From Qipengyuania seohaensis (GTDB taxonomy: Bacteria; Pseudomonadota; Alphaproteobacteria; Sphingomonadales; Sphingomonadaceae), in assembly GCF_002795865.1 (NCBI RefSeq), contig NZ_CP024920.1:965001-1029000 (forward strand): a stretch of DNA of 64,000 nt, read 5' to 3'. The translations under genes were made by a program, and so were the position numbers. Below the pieces are notes generated by a model. It saw only the letters and a program-made list of their open reading frames with translations, had not been told where the DNA came from and ran no database searches. Each line of letters starts with the position of its first letter. Within the stretch, counting starts at the first letter, position 1. Below, one piece after another: positions 1-10,255 of the stretch.

Positions 1-2
1 GG

Positions 3-707
3 CGCGCCCTGCTTGTCGCCATGGGCTCGACCGAGACGGTGGATACGGTGGAACTCGACGGGCTGGAATTTGCCGATCGCGTATTCAACGGGATGGTCGC
101 CCCCCTTCTGGACGGCCACCATATAGGAGCCGACGGCATCCTGGGGCTCGACAGCCTGCAGGACCTGCGAGTGGCAATGGATTTCCGCGAAGACCGCATC
201 GCTGTGGCCGACGCTGAACAACTCGGCGGCAATCGCGGCTACGAGATCATCGTGCGCGCGCGAAACAAGCTGGGCCAGATGATAATCACCGATGCCCGGG
301 TGAATGGCATCCGCACGGCAGTGATCATCGACACGGGCGCGCAGCACTCCTTCGGCAATCCCGCTCTCCTCAAGCGGTTGTCACGGCGCAAGGGCGAACG
401 TGACGAGCTCTTCATCTCCGACGTCAACGGAGTGCACCTGAGCAGCGACCTTGCGTATGCGAGGGAAATCGTAATCGGCGGAGTGACCATCAAGAGAGCG
501 CCTATAGGCTTCGCCGATAGTCCGGCCTTCCATGCGCTGGGTTATACGGACAAGCCGGCGCTCATCCTCGGTCTTCGCAACCTGTCGATGTTCGAACGCG
601 TCGCGATCGATTTCTCCAGCCGCACGGTATTGTTCGATCTGCCGAATGGTGTTGGCCGACCATCGCTCATCCAGAACGGCATCTTTCGCGACAGTCCCGG
701 CCCCTGA
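3..707 (+). CDS. Retropepsin-like aspartyl protease family protein (5' truncated by window)
   Basis: The reading frame is open to the window edge, so the true start lies upstream; the ATG at 21 is internal. The visible 234 residues hold the end of a first retropepsin-like repeat (GILGLDSLQDLRVAMDF, the typical closing strand) and a complete second repeat. The second repeat starts with the catalytic-type IIDTGAQHSF motif and closes with LILGLRNLSMFERVAIDF. This tandem architecture is known from bacterial retropepsin-like periplasmic proteins with two aspartyl domains. The substrate is unknown. It ends 38 bases before the ABC exporter and may be co-transcribed with it. Confidence 0.75.
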   Translation, partial: RALLVAMGSTETVDTVELDGLEFADRVFNGMVAPLLDGHHIGADGILGLDSLQDLRVAMDFREDRIAVADAEQLGGNRGYEIIVRARNKLGQMIITDARVNGIRTAVIIDTGAQHSFGNPALLKRLSRRKGERDELFISDVNGVHLSSDLAYAREIVIGGVTIKRAPIGFADSPAFHALGYTDKPALILGLRNLSMFERVAIDFSSRTVLFDLPNGVGRPSLIQNGIFRDSPGP

Positions 708-745
708 ACTTGTCGGCGCGGGCCGCGCGCCCCACATAGCGCCCC

Positions 746-2560
746 ATGCCGCCAGACACGATAACATCAGACCAGCGGCACGACGCCGATAGCTGGGCGA
801 CGCTCAAGCGCTTCCTTCCCTATCTATGGCCCAAGGACAATCCGGGCCTGCGCCGGCGGATCGTCATCGCAATGGGGTTGGTCCTTCTGGCCAAGGGCAC
901 GGTCCTCGCCCTGCCCTTCGCCTATAAGAAGGCAGTGGACGCGATGACCGGCCCGGCCAACGAGGCGGCGATGGTCGCCATGGCATTGGTCCTCGCTTAC
1001 GGCCTCGGAAGGTTTGCCGGGACCGCTTTCGACAATCTGAGGAACATCGTGTTCGAGCGGGTCGGACAGGAAGCGACGCGCCATCTGGCCGAAGACGTCT
1101 TTCACCGGCTTCACCGCCTGTCACTGCGCTTCCACCTTTCCCGGCGCACGGGGGAGGTAACCAAGATTATCGAGCGGGGTACGAAGAGCATCGATTCCAT
1201 GCTCTATTTCCTGCTCTTCAATATCGCGCCCACCATCATCGAACTGGTTGCGGTCGGCGTCATCTTCTACCTGAACTTCGGTTGGGGCCTCGTGGCTGCA
1301 ACGGCATTCACGGTTGTCGCCTATATAGGAGTGACGCGGCAGATCACGGAATGGCGCACCAAACTGCGGCGCGACATGAACGATCTCGATGGCCTCGCCT
1401 TGTCGCGCGCCGTCGACAGCCTTCTCAATTTCGAGACAGTCAAATACTTCGGCGCCGAGAAGCGCGAGGAGGCGCGCTATGCCCGCGCCGCCAAGGCATA
1501 CAGCGAAGCCGCGATCAAATCCGATTCCTCGCTCGGCCTTCTCAACATAGTGCAGGCCTTCATCACCAATGCCCTGATGGCAGGCGCAATGGCCTATACT
1601 GTTTGGGGCTGGAGCAAAGGCGAGCTTTCCGTGGGCGACCTGGTGTTCGTGAACACCTACCTCATGCAGCTCTTCCGTCCGCTCGATATGCTGGGCTGGG
1701 TCTATCGCACCATCCGCCAGGGCCTTGTGGACATGGCCGCCATGTTCGATCTTATCGACACCAATGTGGAAGTGGCCGACAGGCCGGGGGCGCCTGCCCT
1801 TGTCGTCCGCCAGCCTTCCATTGCATTCGAGAAGGTATCTTTCGGGTATGACGAGGACCGGCAGATCCTGAAGGACCTGTCCTTCGAAGTCCCGGCAGGG
1901 AGTCATGTCGCCATCGTCGGCCCCTCGGGTGCGGGAAAGAGCACCATCGCGCGCTTGCTGTTCCGTTTCTACGACCCGCTATCGGGGCGCATCCTTATCG
2001 ACGGACAGGACATCGCCGAGGTCACACAGGAAAGCCTGCGTGCCGCAATCGGCATCGTCCCGCAGGACAGCGTCCTGTTCAATGACACCATCGGGTACAA
2101 TATTGCCTATGGCCGGGAAGGCGCGAGCGAGGCGGACATAATTGCGGCCGCACGCGATTCCGCAATCCTGCCCTTCATCGCAAGCCTGACCGAAGGTTTC
2201 GACACCGAAGTCGGCGAGCGCGGACTCAAGCTGTCGGGCGGTGAGAAGCAGCGGGTCGCCATTGCCAGAACGCTGGTAAAGAACCCGCCGATCCTGGTGC
2301 TGGACGAGGCGACCAGTGCGCTCGACACGAGAACCGAGCAGGACATCCTCCAGACCCTCGACCGGGTCAGTGAAAACCGCACCACTCTCGCCATTGCTCA
2401 CCGCCTGTCGACAATCGCGAACGCCGACAGGATCCTTGTCCTCGATCACGGCCAGCTTGCGGAAAGCGGCACCCATGCTCAACTTCTGGCGCGGGACGAC
2501 CTCTACGCGGAGATGTGGGCCCGCCAGGCGGCAGAAAGCCAGGCGGAGCCCGTCAGCTGA
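746..2560 (+). CDS. Atm1/HMT1-type ABC exporter (fused permease and ATPase)
   Basis: A 604-residue half-transporter: a six-helix membrane domain (about residues 30-320) followed by an ABC ATPase. The ATPase has Walker A GPSGAGKST near residue 391, signature LSGGEKQRVAIARTL near 495 and Walker B ILVLDEATSALD near 515. Membrane-domain text such as LRNIVFERVGQEATRHLAEDVFHRLH and DSLLNFETVKYF matches the Atm1/ABCB7/HMT1 branch, which exports glutathione-linked metal or sulfur compounds from the cytoplasm. It works as an inner-membrane homodimer. The stop codon abuts the stop of the convergent M16 peptidase with no gap. The exact substrate cannot be read from sequence. Confidence 0.9.
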   Translation: MPPDTITSDQRHDADSWATLKRFLPYLWPKDNPGLRRRIVIAMGLVLLAKGTVLALPFAYKKAVDAMTGPANEAAMVAMALVLAYGLGRFAGTAFDNLRNIVFERVGQEATRHLAEDVFHRLHRLSLRFHLSRRTGEVTKIIERGTKSIDSMLYFLLFNIAPTIIELVAVGVIFYLNFGWGLVAATAFTVVAYIGVTRQITEWRTKLRRDMNDLDGLALSRAVDSLLNFETVKYFGAEKREEARYARAAKAYSEAAIKSDSSLGLLNIVQAFITNALMAGAMAYTVWGWSKGELSVGDLVFVNTYLMQLFRPLDMLGWVYRTIRQGLVDMAAMFDLIDTNVEVADRPGAPALVVRQPSIAFEKVSFGYDEDRQILKDLSFEVPAGSHVAIVGPSGAGKSTIARLLFRFYDPLSGRILIDGQDIAEVTQESLRAAIGIVPQDSVLFNDTIGYNIAYGREGASEADIIAAARDSAILPFIASLTEGFDTEVGERGLKLSGGEKQRVAIARTLVKNPPILVLDEATSALDTRTEQDILQTLDRVSENRTTLAIAHRLSTIANADRILVLDHGQLAESGTHAQLLARDDLYAEMWARQAAESQAEPVS

Positions 2561-5395
2561 TTATTCTCCAGCCATAGTAAGGGCGGGGGTCGAAAGGTCG
2601 ATCGCCTCGGCATCGATAACTTCGACATCGGGACGGATGGCCCTGAGGTCATCGAGAAATTCGTCCGCCTTACCGACTACGATTATGGTCGCTTTTTCCG
2701 AACCAACGTAATCCGCTGCAGCCTTCGTGGCGGCTTGCGGTGATACGGCAGCGAGACGGTCGGCGTACCGAGCCGCCTCTGCAGGCTCCAAGCCGTCGAG
2801 CAGCAAGTTCGCGACGATCGAATTGAACCCCGAGGAGGTTTCGAGGCTGCGGGCATAGCCACCACTCAGGTAAAGGCGCCTTTTCCCGAGCAGCTCGTCA
2901 TCGATGGCCTCATCGCCGAGCCGGTCGAATTCGTCGAGGAAGACCTGTACGACCTCGTCCGCAGTGCTGTTCTGAGTCTGCGCGGAAGCGAGCAGCATAT
3001 CGGTGCCGAGCCCGCTCCCCGCACCGTAGCTGATCGAACGCTTGGTCCGGACCTCTTCGAAAAGACGCCCGCTCGACCCGCCTCCAAGAATGGCATTGGC
3101 GATTTCCAGCGGGTGATACTCAGCATCCGTGCGCGAGGGCGCGCGCATGCCGGCATAGACAGCAGCCTGCCCTGCATCGGGCATATCGATGACGATCGTC
3201 CGGACGGGCTCGCCCTGCCCGGTCGGATCGGCGATCTCGGCCGGCGGCGGAGTATCGACAATCCAGTCGCCCAGCAAAGTGTCGGCCAGCGCGACCGCAC
3301 GCTCTGGCGCGATGCCTCCGCTCACGATGATCTGCGTCCTTTGCGGATGCCAGTATCTTGCGCGATGCGTGACAAGATCCTCGCGAGTGAGCGACGCCAG
3401 GCTTTCCTGTGTCCCGCTCGGGATAGTTCCGAAGGGCGCATCGCCATAAAGGACAGGTCGCGCAACCATGCGGGCAAGTCCGCCGGGGTCCTTCAACTGG
3501 ACTGCAAGGCCATCGACGGCGCGCTTGCGCTCGCGCTCGAAGGCTTCCTGCGGATAGTCCGCGCTGGTAATGATTGCCGCCAGCACTTTGCCCGCTTCGT
3601 CCATATTCTCGACCGGTGCGGTTAGGCTGAAGAAAGAACCTTGCGAACCGGCTGTCGCACCGAAGCTCGCGCCGAGGCTTTCGAGTCGGCGGGCTATCTC
3701 GCTCTCCTCCATGCCGCCCGCGCCCTTGTCCGCCAGCGTCGCTGCCATCTCGGCGATACCGGCCTTGGCGCGCGGATCACTGATGGAACCGCCGGGCACC
3801 AACACGGTCATCGTTGCGAGGGGAACGTCGCCGGTTTGCGCAGCGACCACCTGGATACCGTTATCGAGCGTGCGTTCGACGATTGCGGCGGCCTCGACTA
3901 CCGGGCGTTCGCCGGGTCCGGGCACAGGCTCGCGCTCACCTTCGGGCGCAACCGACAGCGGCTCGCCGTCGGCGGGCGGCAAGCTGCGGAATTTCGGCAT
4001 GGGGACGGGATTGGCGTAGGCGGAAGGATCGTCTTCGCCTGCCGTATAGGTAATGTCCGTGCGCGCATCTTCCCGATAATAGGTGCGGGCCACGCGCTGG
4101 ACATCTTCAATGCTCACAGCGGCGATGGCGGCAAGGCGCTTGTCGGCAAAGCCGGGATCCCCGGTACTGACCAGCGCTTCGCCCAATTCGAAAGCGCGGC
4201 CGCGTGCCGTTTCGCGCTGGCGCAAGGCTGAAGCGATCAGTTCGTTCTTTGCTTCCGCAAGCTCGGCAGCGGAGACCGGCTGCTCCATCATGCGCCTGCG
4301 TTCGGCCCCTAGGATCGAACGTACCTCCTCTGCATCGGCCTGCGGATTGGTCACCGCGAACTGGGCCAGCATCCCGCCCTCTTCCTGAAGGTTGGCGAAG
4401 TGAACTGCCTCGACCGCCTTGCCGGTGCGAACGAGGGCCGCGTGCATCCGACTGTTGTCTCCGCGCGACATGATAGCATCCATCACTTCAAGCGGCGCAG
4501 CGTCGGGGTGGGTCAGCGGGGGCAGCTTCCACACGGTCCCGACCAGCGGCAGCGGAACGTTGGGAGCTGTCGCATTGACCGTACGCGGCGCGGTGCGCTC
4601 CATCGCCGCGGCATCGACGGTTACCTCGACCGGATCGGAACGGCGCGGAATATCTGCAAAATAATCCGAAACCATCGTGCGCAGACGATCCATCTCGAAA
4701 TTGCCTGCAACGATCAGGGTCGCCGTGTCCGGCCCGTAATAGGCCTGATAGAATGCGCGCGCATCGTCGAGCGTCGCGGCGTCCAGTTCCTCGATGCTGC
4801 CGATGCCGGGGCGGCGATACGGCAGGGTGTCATAGGCACTTTCGGGAAGGACGAACCGGCTGAAGCGGCCATAGGGCGGCGCCAGCACGCGTTGGCGAAG
4901 CTCTTCCTTCACCACGTCGCGTTCCTTGTCGAACACCTCCTGGTCGATGACAGGGAAGCCCATGCGTTCGCGGTGGGTCCACAACATCGCTTCGAGATAT
5001 TCCGCAGGGACGGTCTCGTAATAATTGGTGCGGTCGGAGCTGTTCGAAGCATTGCGGGTCCCGCCGACATCGGCGGTCAGGCCGTAGATCATATTGTACG
5101 GCATGTTCCGCGTCTTGCGGCTGAGGATATGCTCGAACAGATGCGCAAAGCCGCTGCGGCCTTCGGGGTCGAGCTTCGAGCCGACCTCATACCACATGGA
5201 GGTCGTCACCGTGCCGGTGGAAGCATCGGGAATGGCGATGATCTGGAGGCCGTTGTCCAGCGTCCAGCGCTCGTACTCGATGGCGGGTGCGGAAATGGCT
5301 CCGCCAGCGTCTGCACGATCGTCGGCGATGGCCGGACTTGCAGCGAGGATCGCGAGCGTCGCTACACCGGCGCTCAGAATGGCGGATTTCATCAT
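2561..5395 (-). CDS. M16 family (pitrilysin-type) zinc metallopeptidase, two-domain, exported
   Basis: A 944-residue protein with a clear signal peptide (first about 24 residues, ending SPAIA-DD). The N-terminal half carries the inverted zinc motif HLFEH (residues 85-89, HxxEH) with the downstream KEELRQR helix expected to supply the third ligand. A second M16 domain from about residue 510 has lost the motif: it reads KAGIAEMAATL at the equivalent place, as in heterodimeric M16 proteins where only one half is catalytic. Probable role is periplasmic peptide degradation. The first of two adjacent ATG codons was taken as the start. Confidence 0.92.
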   Translation of the reverse strand: MMKSAILSAGVATLAILAASPAIADDRADAGGAISAPAIEYERWTLDNGLQIIAIPDASTGTVTTSMWYEVGSKLDPEGRSGFAHLFEHILSRKTRNMPYNMIYGLTADVGGTRNASNSSDRTNYYETVPAEYLEAMLWTHRERMGFPVIDQEVFDKERDVVKEELRQRVLAPPYGRFSRFVLPESAYDTLPYRRPGIGSIEELDAATLDDARAFYQAYYGPDTATLIVAGNFEMDRLRTMVSDYFADIPRRSDPVEVTVDAAAMERTAPRTVNATAPNVPLPLVGTVWKLPPLTHPDAAPLEVMDAIMSRGDNSRMHAALVRTGKAVEAVHFANLQEEGGMLAQFAVTNPQADAEEVRSILGAERRRMMEQPVSAAELAEAKNELIASALRQRETARGRAFELGEALVSTGDPGFADKRLAAIAAVSIEDVQRVARTYYREDARTDITYTAGEDDPSAYANPVPMPKFRSLPPADGEPLSVAPEGEREPVPGPGERPVVEAAAIVERTLDNGIQVVAAQTGDVPLATMTVLVPGGSISDPRAKAGIAEMAATLADKGAGGMEESEIARRLESLGASFGATAGSQGSFFSLTAPVENMDEAGKVLAAIITSADYPQEAFERERKRAVDGLAVQLKDPGGLARMVARPVLYGDAPFGTIPSGTQESLASLTREDLVTHRARYWHPQRTQIIVSGGIAPERAVALADTLLGDWIVDTPPPAEIADPTGQGEPVRTIVIDMPDAGQAAVYAGMRAPSRTDAEYHPLEIANAILGGGSSGRLFEEVRTKRSISYGAGSGLGTDMLLASAQTQNSTADEVVQVFLDEFDRLGDEAIDDELLGKRRLYLSGGYARSLETSSGFNSIVANLLLDGLEPAEAARYADRLAAVSPQAATKAAADYVGSEKATIIVVGKADEFLDDLRAIRPDVEVIDAEAIDLSTPALTMAGE

Positions 5396-5607
5396 GTCCC
5401 TACCCCTGTCGATTGATTTGCCCGAATCTGGCTAGCAAACGGCAGCCTGTAAACGGACCCCGGCTCGACGGAGAGGCAAGCAGGTTCTGCGAACCACACC
5501 ACGCGGCCTTTACCCCCGAAGGTTGTGTTGCAGCGCAACATAGGCCAAAGGGGCCTCACATGCAGGCCGCCGCCTGCCCAACTCCACGTAAGACGAACGG
5601 ACAAAGC

Positions 5608-7113
5608 ATGCTCGACCGCAGCGCGATCAAACGCGACTGGTTCTCCAACATCCGCGCAGACATCCTTGCCGGCATCGTTGTGGCCCTGGCCCTCATTCCC
5701 GAAGCGATCGGCTTTTCGATCATCGCGGGCGTCGATCCGCGCGTGGGTCTTTATGCCTCTGTCGCGATTGCGATGGTCATCGCGTTCACTGGCGGTCGGC
5801 CGGGCATGATCAGCGCGGCCACGGCCGCGGTTGCCGTGGTCGTTGTGCCGCTGGTACGCGACCACGGGGTCGAATACCTGTTCGCAGCAACGATCCTGAT
5901 GGGCATCTTCCAGGGCATCGCGGCGCTGCTTCGTCTCGACCTGCTGATGCAGTTCGTCTCGCGATCGGTGATCACCGGCTTCGTCAACGCGCTCGCCATC
6001 TTGATTTTCATGGCGCAGCTGCCGCAGCTCGATCCGACCGCCGCGGGCATCGGCTGGATGACCTATGCCATGGTCGCGGCCGCGCTCGCGATGATCTACA
6101 TCATTCCGCGCTTCACCACCGCCATACCCAGCCCGCTGATCGCGATTATCGTGCTGACCGCGCTGACGATCTGGCTGGATGCACCGGTCAATACTGTCTC
6201 CGATATGGGCGAGCTGCCCGAAGGCCTGCCCTATTTCGCCCTGCCCGACGTGCCGCTTACCTGGGAGACACTCGCCATCATCGCGCCCTATGCGGCCACA
6301 ATGGCCGCTGTCGGCCTGCTTGAGTCGCTACTGACTGCGCAGATCGTCGACGACATGACGCACACTGGCTCGAACAAGCGCCGCGAGAGCGCAGGCCAGG
6401 GTATCGCCAACGTCGTTGCCGCCATGTTCGGCGGTATGGGCGGCTGTGCCATGATCGGCCAGTCGGTCATCAACGTGACCAGCGGTGGTCGCGGACGCCT
6501 CTCGACCTTCACGGCGGGCCTGTCGCTGCTCATCCTGCTCGCCGTTCTTGGCGGCCTTGTCGGCCAGGTGCCGATGCCGGCGCTGGTGGCGATCATGATC
6601 ATGGTGTCGATCGGCACCTTCTCGTGGAACTCGATACCCAACATCTCCAAGCACCCGTGGCAGTCGAGCGTCGTCATGCTCGCCACTGTCGTGGTGGTGG
6701 TCGCGACGCACAATCTTGCGCTTGGCGTGCTGGCGGGCGTGATCCTGTCGGGCGTGTTCTTCACCCACAAGGTGATGACCATGTTCGAGGTCGTGCGCGA
6801 GCGCGAGGGCGACACTGCTATCTACCGTGCCAAGGGCCAGATCTTCTACGCCAGCGTCGAACGCTTCGAAGCCGCGCTCGGCCCCGAAAGCTCCATGCCG
6901 GACCCCGCCGACCACGTTATCATCGACGTGCGCAAGGCCCACTTCTGGGACATCAGCGCAATCGGAGCGCTCGACAAGGTGGTGGAGCGCATGCGCCGCA
7001 ACGGCCGCAGCGTACAGGTACGCGGCCTGAACAGGGCTAGCTCTGACCTGGTCGACAAGTTCGCGCTGACCGACAAGACCGGTGTAGAGATCGGGCTGGC
7101 ACCGCACCCCTAG
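5608..7113 (+). CDS. SulP/SLC26 family anion transporter with C-terminal STAS domain
   Basis: A 501-residue inner-membrane transporter. The start at 5608 ([11 protein letters not shown]) is chosen because the frame upstream encodes no plausible protein and the family signature [25 protein letters not shown] begins about 15 residues later. About ten to twelve hydrophobic segments follow up to residue 400, then a cytoplasmic STAS domain (about 405-495) with [24 protein letters not shown]. SulP proteins move sulfate, bicarbonate or other anions by symport or exchange; which one is unknown here. It is transcribed alone, divergently from the M16 peptidase, with a 212-base intergenic region. Confidence 0.9.
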   Translation: MLDRSAIKRDWFSNIRADILAGIVVALALIPEAIGFSIIAGVDPRVGLYASVAIAMVIAFTGGRPGMISAATAAVAVVVVPLVRDHGVEYLFAATILMGIFQGIAALLRLDLLMQFVSRSVITGFVNALAILIFMAQLPQLDPTAAGIGWMTYAMVAAALAMIYIIPRFTTAIPSPLIAIIVLTALTIWLDAPVNTVSDMGELPEGLPYFALPDVPLTWETLAIIAPYAATMAAVGLLESLLTAQIVDDMTHTGSNKRRESAGQGIANVVAAMFGGMGGCAMIGQSVINVTSGGRGRLSTFTAGLSLLILLAVLGGLVGQVPMPALVAIMIMVSIGTFSWNSIPNISKHPWQSSVVMLATVVVVVATHNLALGVLAGVILSGVFFTHKVMTMFEVVREREGDTAIYRAKGQIFYASVERFEAALGPESSMPDPADHVIIDVRKAHFWDISAIGALDKVVERMRRNGRSVQVRGLNRASSDLVDKFALTDKTGVEIGLAPHP

Positions 7114-7160
7114 GCTCAGTTTGCCCTTGCGCATCGCGGCAGGTGTTCCATACTCGGCGC

Positions 7161-7937
7161 ATGGCGGAGGGGAAGGCACCGGTATTTCTGAACAGGATCG
7201 CTGCGCATCTGCGCGATCAGAACTGGTTCGCCCTAGTGGCCGAGTTCCTGATCGTCGTGAGCGGCGTCTTCCTCGGCCTGCAGGCCGCGAACTGGAAAGA
7301 GGCACGACAGGAGCGCGAGGACGAAGCGAAGATTCTGACGCGGCTCCAGGCGGAAACCGGCACGCTGCTCGAGGCTGTCCGTCAGGAACGCGCAGGGCTG
7401 CAAGCGAGAGCGGACCTCTACGTGCAGGCCCAAGACGTCATTTACACCTCGGCTAACCCGCGAGAGCTAACACCGGAGGAGTGCAACGTCTTCGCCGCCT
7501 CGCATATCCATCGCCTCGCAGCTGACCAGTTACCGATTGTCGAAGAATTGCTAGCGACCGGGCGTTTCGATCGCTTGAAAGATGAGAGCGTCAAGAGCCA
7601 GCTGCGACGCTATATCCTCTTTAGGGACCGCGAGCGCGCCAATCATGAAGAACGCACGAACGAGTTGTTCCGTCTCTACAGCCGCCATCCAGATGCGATC
7701 GAGATCGCAGCGCTCCCTAGGATGGCGGATACGGAACTCGATTGGGGTTTCTTGAATAATCCGGACCTGCGCTTCGCTCCGCAATGCAATGTCGAAGAGA
7801 TGCGCGCCAACCAGCAGTTCCTCAACGAGCTTTTCGACAATATGGGCCGCAACGGGCATGTCTTGGTCGGTTACGAAAAGCGCGAGGCCATCTTGGTCGA
7901 ACTGCAGCAGCGACTGGACGAACTCCTGAAATCCTGA
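7161..7937 (+). CDS. Membrane-anchored protein of unknown function
   Basis: A 258-residue protein, starting at ATG 7161 (MAEGKAPVFLNRI); an in-frame GTG at 7143 is the alternative. One hydrophobic segment lies near the N-terminus (about residues 18-40, FALVAEFLIVVSGVFLGLQA), followed by a long helical, charged region (NWKEARQEREDEAKILTRLQ) that probably faces the periplasm. The layout resembles small alphaproteobacterial proteins of the DUF6090 kind, but I cannot assign a function. It ends eight bases before the stop of the convergent ACT-domain gene. Confidence 0.7.
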   Translation: MAEGKAPVFLNRIAAHLRDQNWFALVAEFLIVVSGVFLGLQAANWKEARQEREDEAKILTRLQAETGTLLEAVRQERAGLQARADLYVQAQDVIYTSANPRELTPEECNVFAASHIHRLAADQLPIVEELLATGRFDRLKDESVKSQLRRYILFRDRERANHEERTNELFRLYSRHPDAIEIAALPRMADTELDWGFLNNPDLRFAPQCNVEEMRANQQFLNELFDNMGRNGHVLVGYEKREAILVELQQRLDELLKS

Positions 7938-7944
7938 CCGCAAC

Positions 7945-8352
7945 CTAGGCGGAAGATCTGGCCAGATCCCTCAGCAGGGACAGCGCTTGCTCGCCCCTCG
8001 CGGCAGGCACGAACGCGTGATCGTGGTGCATCGCGGCGACCATGTTGCAGGCGATCCCGGCATCGGCGAGGCACGTAGCGACCGCAGCGGTCAGCCCCAC
8101 GCCCTCGAGGTCTGAATAAACCCCCAGAGTGATGCGAGCCATATCGGGGCCATCGACATCCGCCTGGTCGGCGATCGCCGCCGGGACGATGGCGGATACG
8201 CCCTCGTCTTCGCGGAAGGTGGCTATGGCCGCGCCAAGCAATTGCGGGGCGTTTGACGGAACGATCTGCACATAGCGATAACGGTCCGGGTCCAGCTGCG
8301 GCGATAGCTGCTTGAGCATCGCGGCAAGATCACGGACAGTATCGCGGCTCAC
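7945..8352 (-). CDS. ACT domain-containing protein
   Basis: A 135-residue protein whose second half ([40 protein letters not shown]) is a typical ACT fold, as in small DUF2241-type proteins found across alphaproteobacteria. ACT domains bind amino acids or other small ligands; there is no fused enzyme here, so the role is unknown. The start ATG overlaps the hslU stop by four bases (ATGA), making it the third gene of the hslV-hslU operon. Confidence 0.8.
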   Translation of the reverse strand: MSRDTVRDLAAMLKQLSPQLDPDRYRYVQIVPSNAPQLLGAAIATFREDEGVSAIVPAAIADQADVDGPDMARITLGVYSDLEGVGLTAAVATCLADAGIACNMVAAMHHDHAFVPAARGEQALSLLRDLARSSA

Positions 8353-9647
8353 AGGATATACTTGCTGAGGTCAGTGTCGCCCGACAAATCTTCGAGCCGT
8401 TCGCGGACATAGGCTGCATCGACCGTGATCGTCTCGCCCTTGTGCTCTTCCGCCTCGAAACTGATGTCTTCGAGCAGGCGCTCCATAACCGTCTGCAGAC
8501 GGCGGGCGCCGATGTTCTCGACGCTCTCGTTAACGCGGGCCGCAATCTTCGCCACTTCGGCAACCGCGTCCTCGGTGATGTCGAGCGTCACTTCCTCGGT
8601 GGCGATTAGCGCGCGATACTGGTCCACCAGATTCGCGCGTGTCTCTCTAAGGATGCGGACGAAATCCTCTTCGGTCAGCGCACGCAGTTCGACGCGGATC
8701 GGCAGGCGACCCTGCAGTTCGGGCAGCATGTCGGAAGGCTTGGCCACGTGGAACGCGCCGCTGGCGATGAAGAGCACGTGATCGGTCTTCATCGGGCCGT
8801 ACTTGGTCGCAACCGTCGTGCCTTCGATCAGCGGCAGCAAGTCGCGCTGCACGCCTTCACGGCTCACCGAACCACCACGCACGTCGCTGACGGCAATCTT
8901 GTCGATCTCGTCGAGGAACACGATGCCATTGGTTTCCGCATTTTCCAGCGCGACGCGGTGCACGTCATCCTGATCCATGCGCTTTTCGGCCTCTTCTTCG
9001 ACCAGCTTGTCCCACGCGTCGGGAACCTTGAGCTTCCGGCGCTTGGTCGGCGCCTTGCCCATCGCCTTGCCGAGCATGTCGGAAAGGTCGATCATGCCGA
9101 CATTGCCGGGCATGCCGGGGATTTCCATATTGCTGCTCGGCTGGTCCTTCACGTCGATTTCGACTTCGGTGTCGTTCATCGCGTTCTGGACAATGCGCTC
9201 GCGGAAGGCCTCGCGCGTCGCTTCGCTGGCGTTCTCTCCGACAAGGGCGTTGAGCAGGCGGTCCATGGCGGCCTTGCTGGCTGCCTCGCGCACAGCTTCG
9301 CGGCGGCGTTCTTTTTCGAGGCGAATCGCCTCTTCCACCAAGTCTCTCGCGATCTGTTCGACGTCGCGGCCAACATAGCCGACCTCGGTGAACTTGGTCG
9401 CCTCGATCTTCACGAAAGGCGCTTCGGCCAGCTTTGCCAGGCGGCGGCTGATCTCGGTCTTGCCGCAGCCCGTGGGGCCGATCATCAGGATGTTCTTGGG
9501 CGTCACCTCGTCGCGCAGATCCGCATCAAGGCGCTGGCGGCGCCAGCGATTGCGCAGCGCCACGGCGACGGCGCGCTTGGCGTCCTTCTGGCCGATGATG
9601 TGTTCGTCCAGCGACGCGACGATCGCCTTGGGGGTCAGATTGTCCAT
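8349..9647 (-). CDS. hslU: ATP-dependent protease ATPase subunit HslU (ClpY)
   Basis: A 432-residue AAA+ unfoldase that feeds substrates to HslV in the cytoplasm. Visible features: N-terminal [21 protein letters not shown], Walker A GPTGCGKT (residues 57-64), the GYVGRD pore motif near residue 89, Walker [10 protein letters not shown], and the sensor/C-terminal region ending SKYIL, typical of HslU tails that insert into HslV. An inserted I-domain occupies about residues 110-230. It starts eight bases after the hslV stop. Confidence 0.97.
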   Translation of the reverse strand: MDNLTPKAIVASLDEHIIGQKDAKRAVAVALRNRWRRQRLDADLRDEVTPKNILMIGPTGCGKTEISRRLAKLAEAPFVKIEATKFTEVGYVGRDVEQIARDLVEEAIRLEKERRREAVREAASKAAMDRLLNALVGENASEATREAFRERIVQNAMNDTEVEIDVKDQPSSNMEIPGMPGNVGMIDLSDMLGKAMGKAPTKRRKLKVPDAWDKLVEEEAEKRMDQDDVHRVALENAETNGIVFLDEIDKIAVSDVRGGSVSREGVQRDLLPLIEGTTVATKYGPMKTDHVLFIASGAFHVAKPSDMLPELQGRLPIRVELRALTEEDFVRILRETRANLVDQYRALIATEEVTLDITEDAVAEVAKIAARVNESVENIGARRLQTVMERLLEDISFEAEEHKGETITVDAAYVRERLEDLSGDTDLSKYIL

Positions 9648-9655
9648 GAATTCTC

Positions 9656-10216
9656 TCAGACCTCTTCGAGGGTCACATTGCCATTGGTGAAGACACAGAT
9701 GTCGGCGGCGACCTTCATCGCCTTGCGCGCGATCACCTCGGGATCGTCTTCGTATTCGGCGATCGCCTTGGCAGCGGCGAGCGCATAATTGCCGCCCGAG
9801 CCGATGGCCGTGATGCCGCCTTCGGGCTCCAGCACGTCACCATTGCCGGTTAGGACGAGGAGGTTTTCCTTGTCCGCCACGATCATCAGGGCTTCGAGAT
9901 TGCGCAGGTATTTGTCCGTGCGCCAGTCCTTCGTCAGCTCGACAGCAGCACGCAGCAGCTGTCCGCTATACTGTTCCAGCTTCTTTTCGAGCCGCTCGAA
10001 AAGCGTGAAGGCATCCGCCGTCGCCCCGGCGAACCCGGCCACAACCTTGCCGCCCTCGCCGATCCGGCGGACCTTGCGGGCATTGGGCTTCATGACCGTG
10101 TTGCCCATGGAGACCTGTCCGTCTCCGGCAACGACGATCCGATCGCCCTTGCGTACGCCGATTATCGTGGTGCCATGCCACTGGGTAAGCCCGTGGCGAT
10201 TGTCTTGTTCACTCAT
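9656..10216 (-). CDS. hslV: ATP-dependent protease proteolytic subunit HslV (ClpQ)
   Basis: A 186-residue peptidase of the HslUV complex. The proteasome-like N-terminal threonine lies at residue 16 in [13 protein letters not shown], so a 15-residue propeptide must be removed, as in other alphaproteobacterial HslV proteins. [13 protein letters not shown] and the [13 protein letters not shown] region are conserved. It is the first gene of hslV-hslU-ACT and is preceded almost directly by a sigma32-like promoter. Confidence 0.97.
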   Translation of the reverse strand: MSEQDNRHGLTQWHGTTIIGVRKGDRIVVAGDGQVSMGNTVMKPNARKVRRIGEGGKVVAGFAGATADAFTLFERLEKKLEQYSGQLLRAAVELTKDWRTDKYLRNLEALMIVADKENLLVLTGNGDVLEPEGGITAIGSGGNYALAAAKAIAEYEDDPEVIARKAMKVAADICVFTNGNVTLEEV

Positions 10217-10224
10217 GCCGCCGG

Positions 10225-10252
10225 ATATGGGGTGCCGAGCGAAGGGGTCAAG
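10225..10252 (-). promoter_or_regulatory. Sigma32 (heat-shock) type promoter of hslVU
   Basis: On the minus strand, CTTGACC (10252-10246), a 13-base spacer and CCCCATAT (10232-10225) match the sigma32 consensus CTTGAA-N13-17-CCCCATNT. The -10 box ends only eight bases before the hslV ATG, so the transcript would have a very short or no leader. The -35 box is inside the gap after the bamE-like stop. Confidence 0.7.
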
Positions 10253-10255
10253 CGA

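Noticed and set aside
4400..5416. A 338-codon plus-strand frame opposite the M16 peptidase
   Set aside because: It is the antisense of a well-supported gene, has a composition typical of shadows, and shows no domain.
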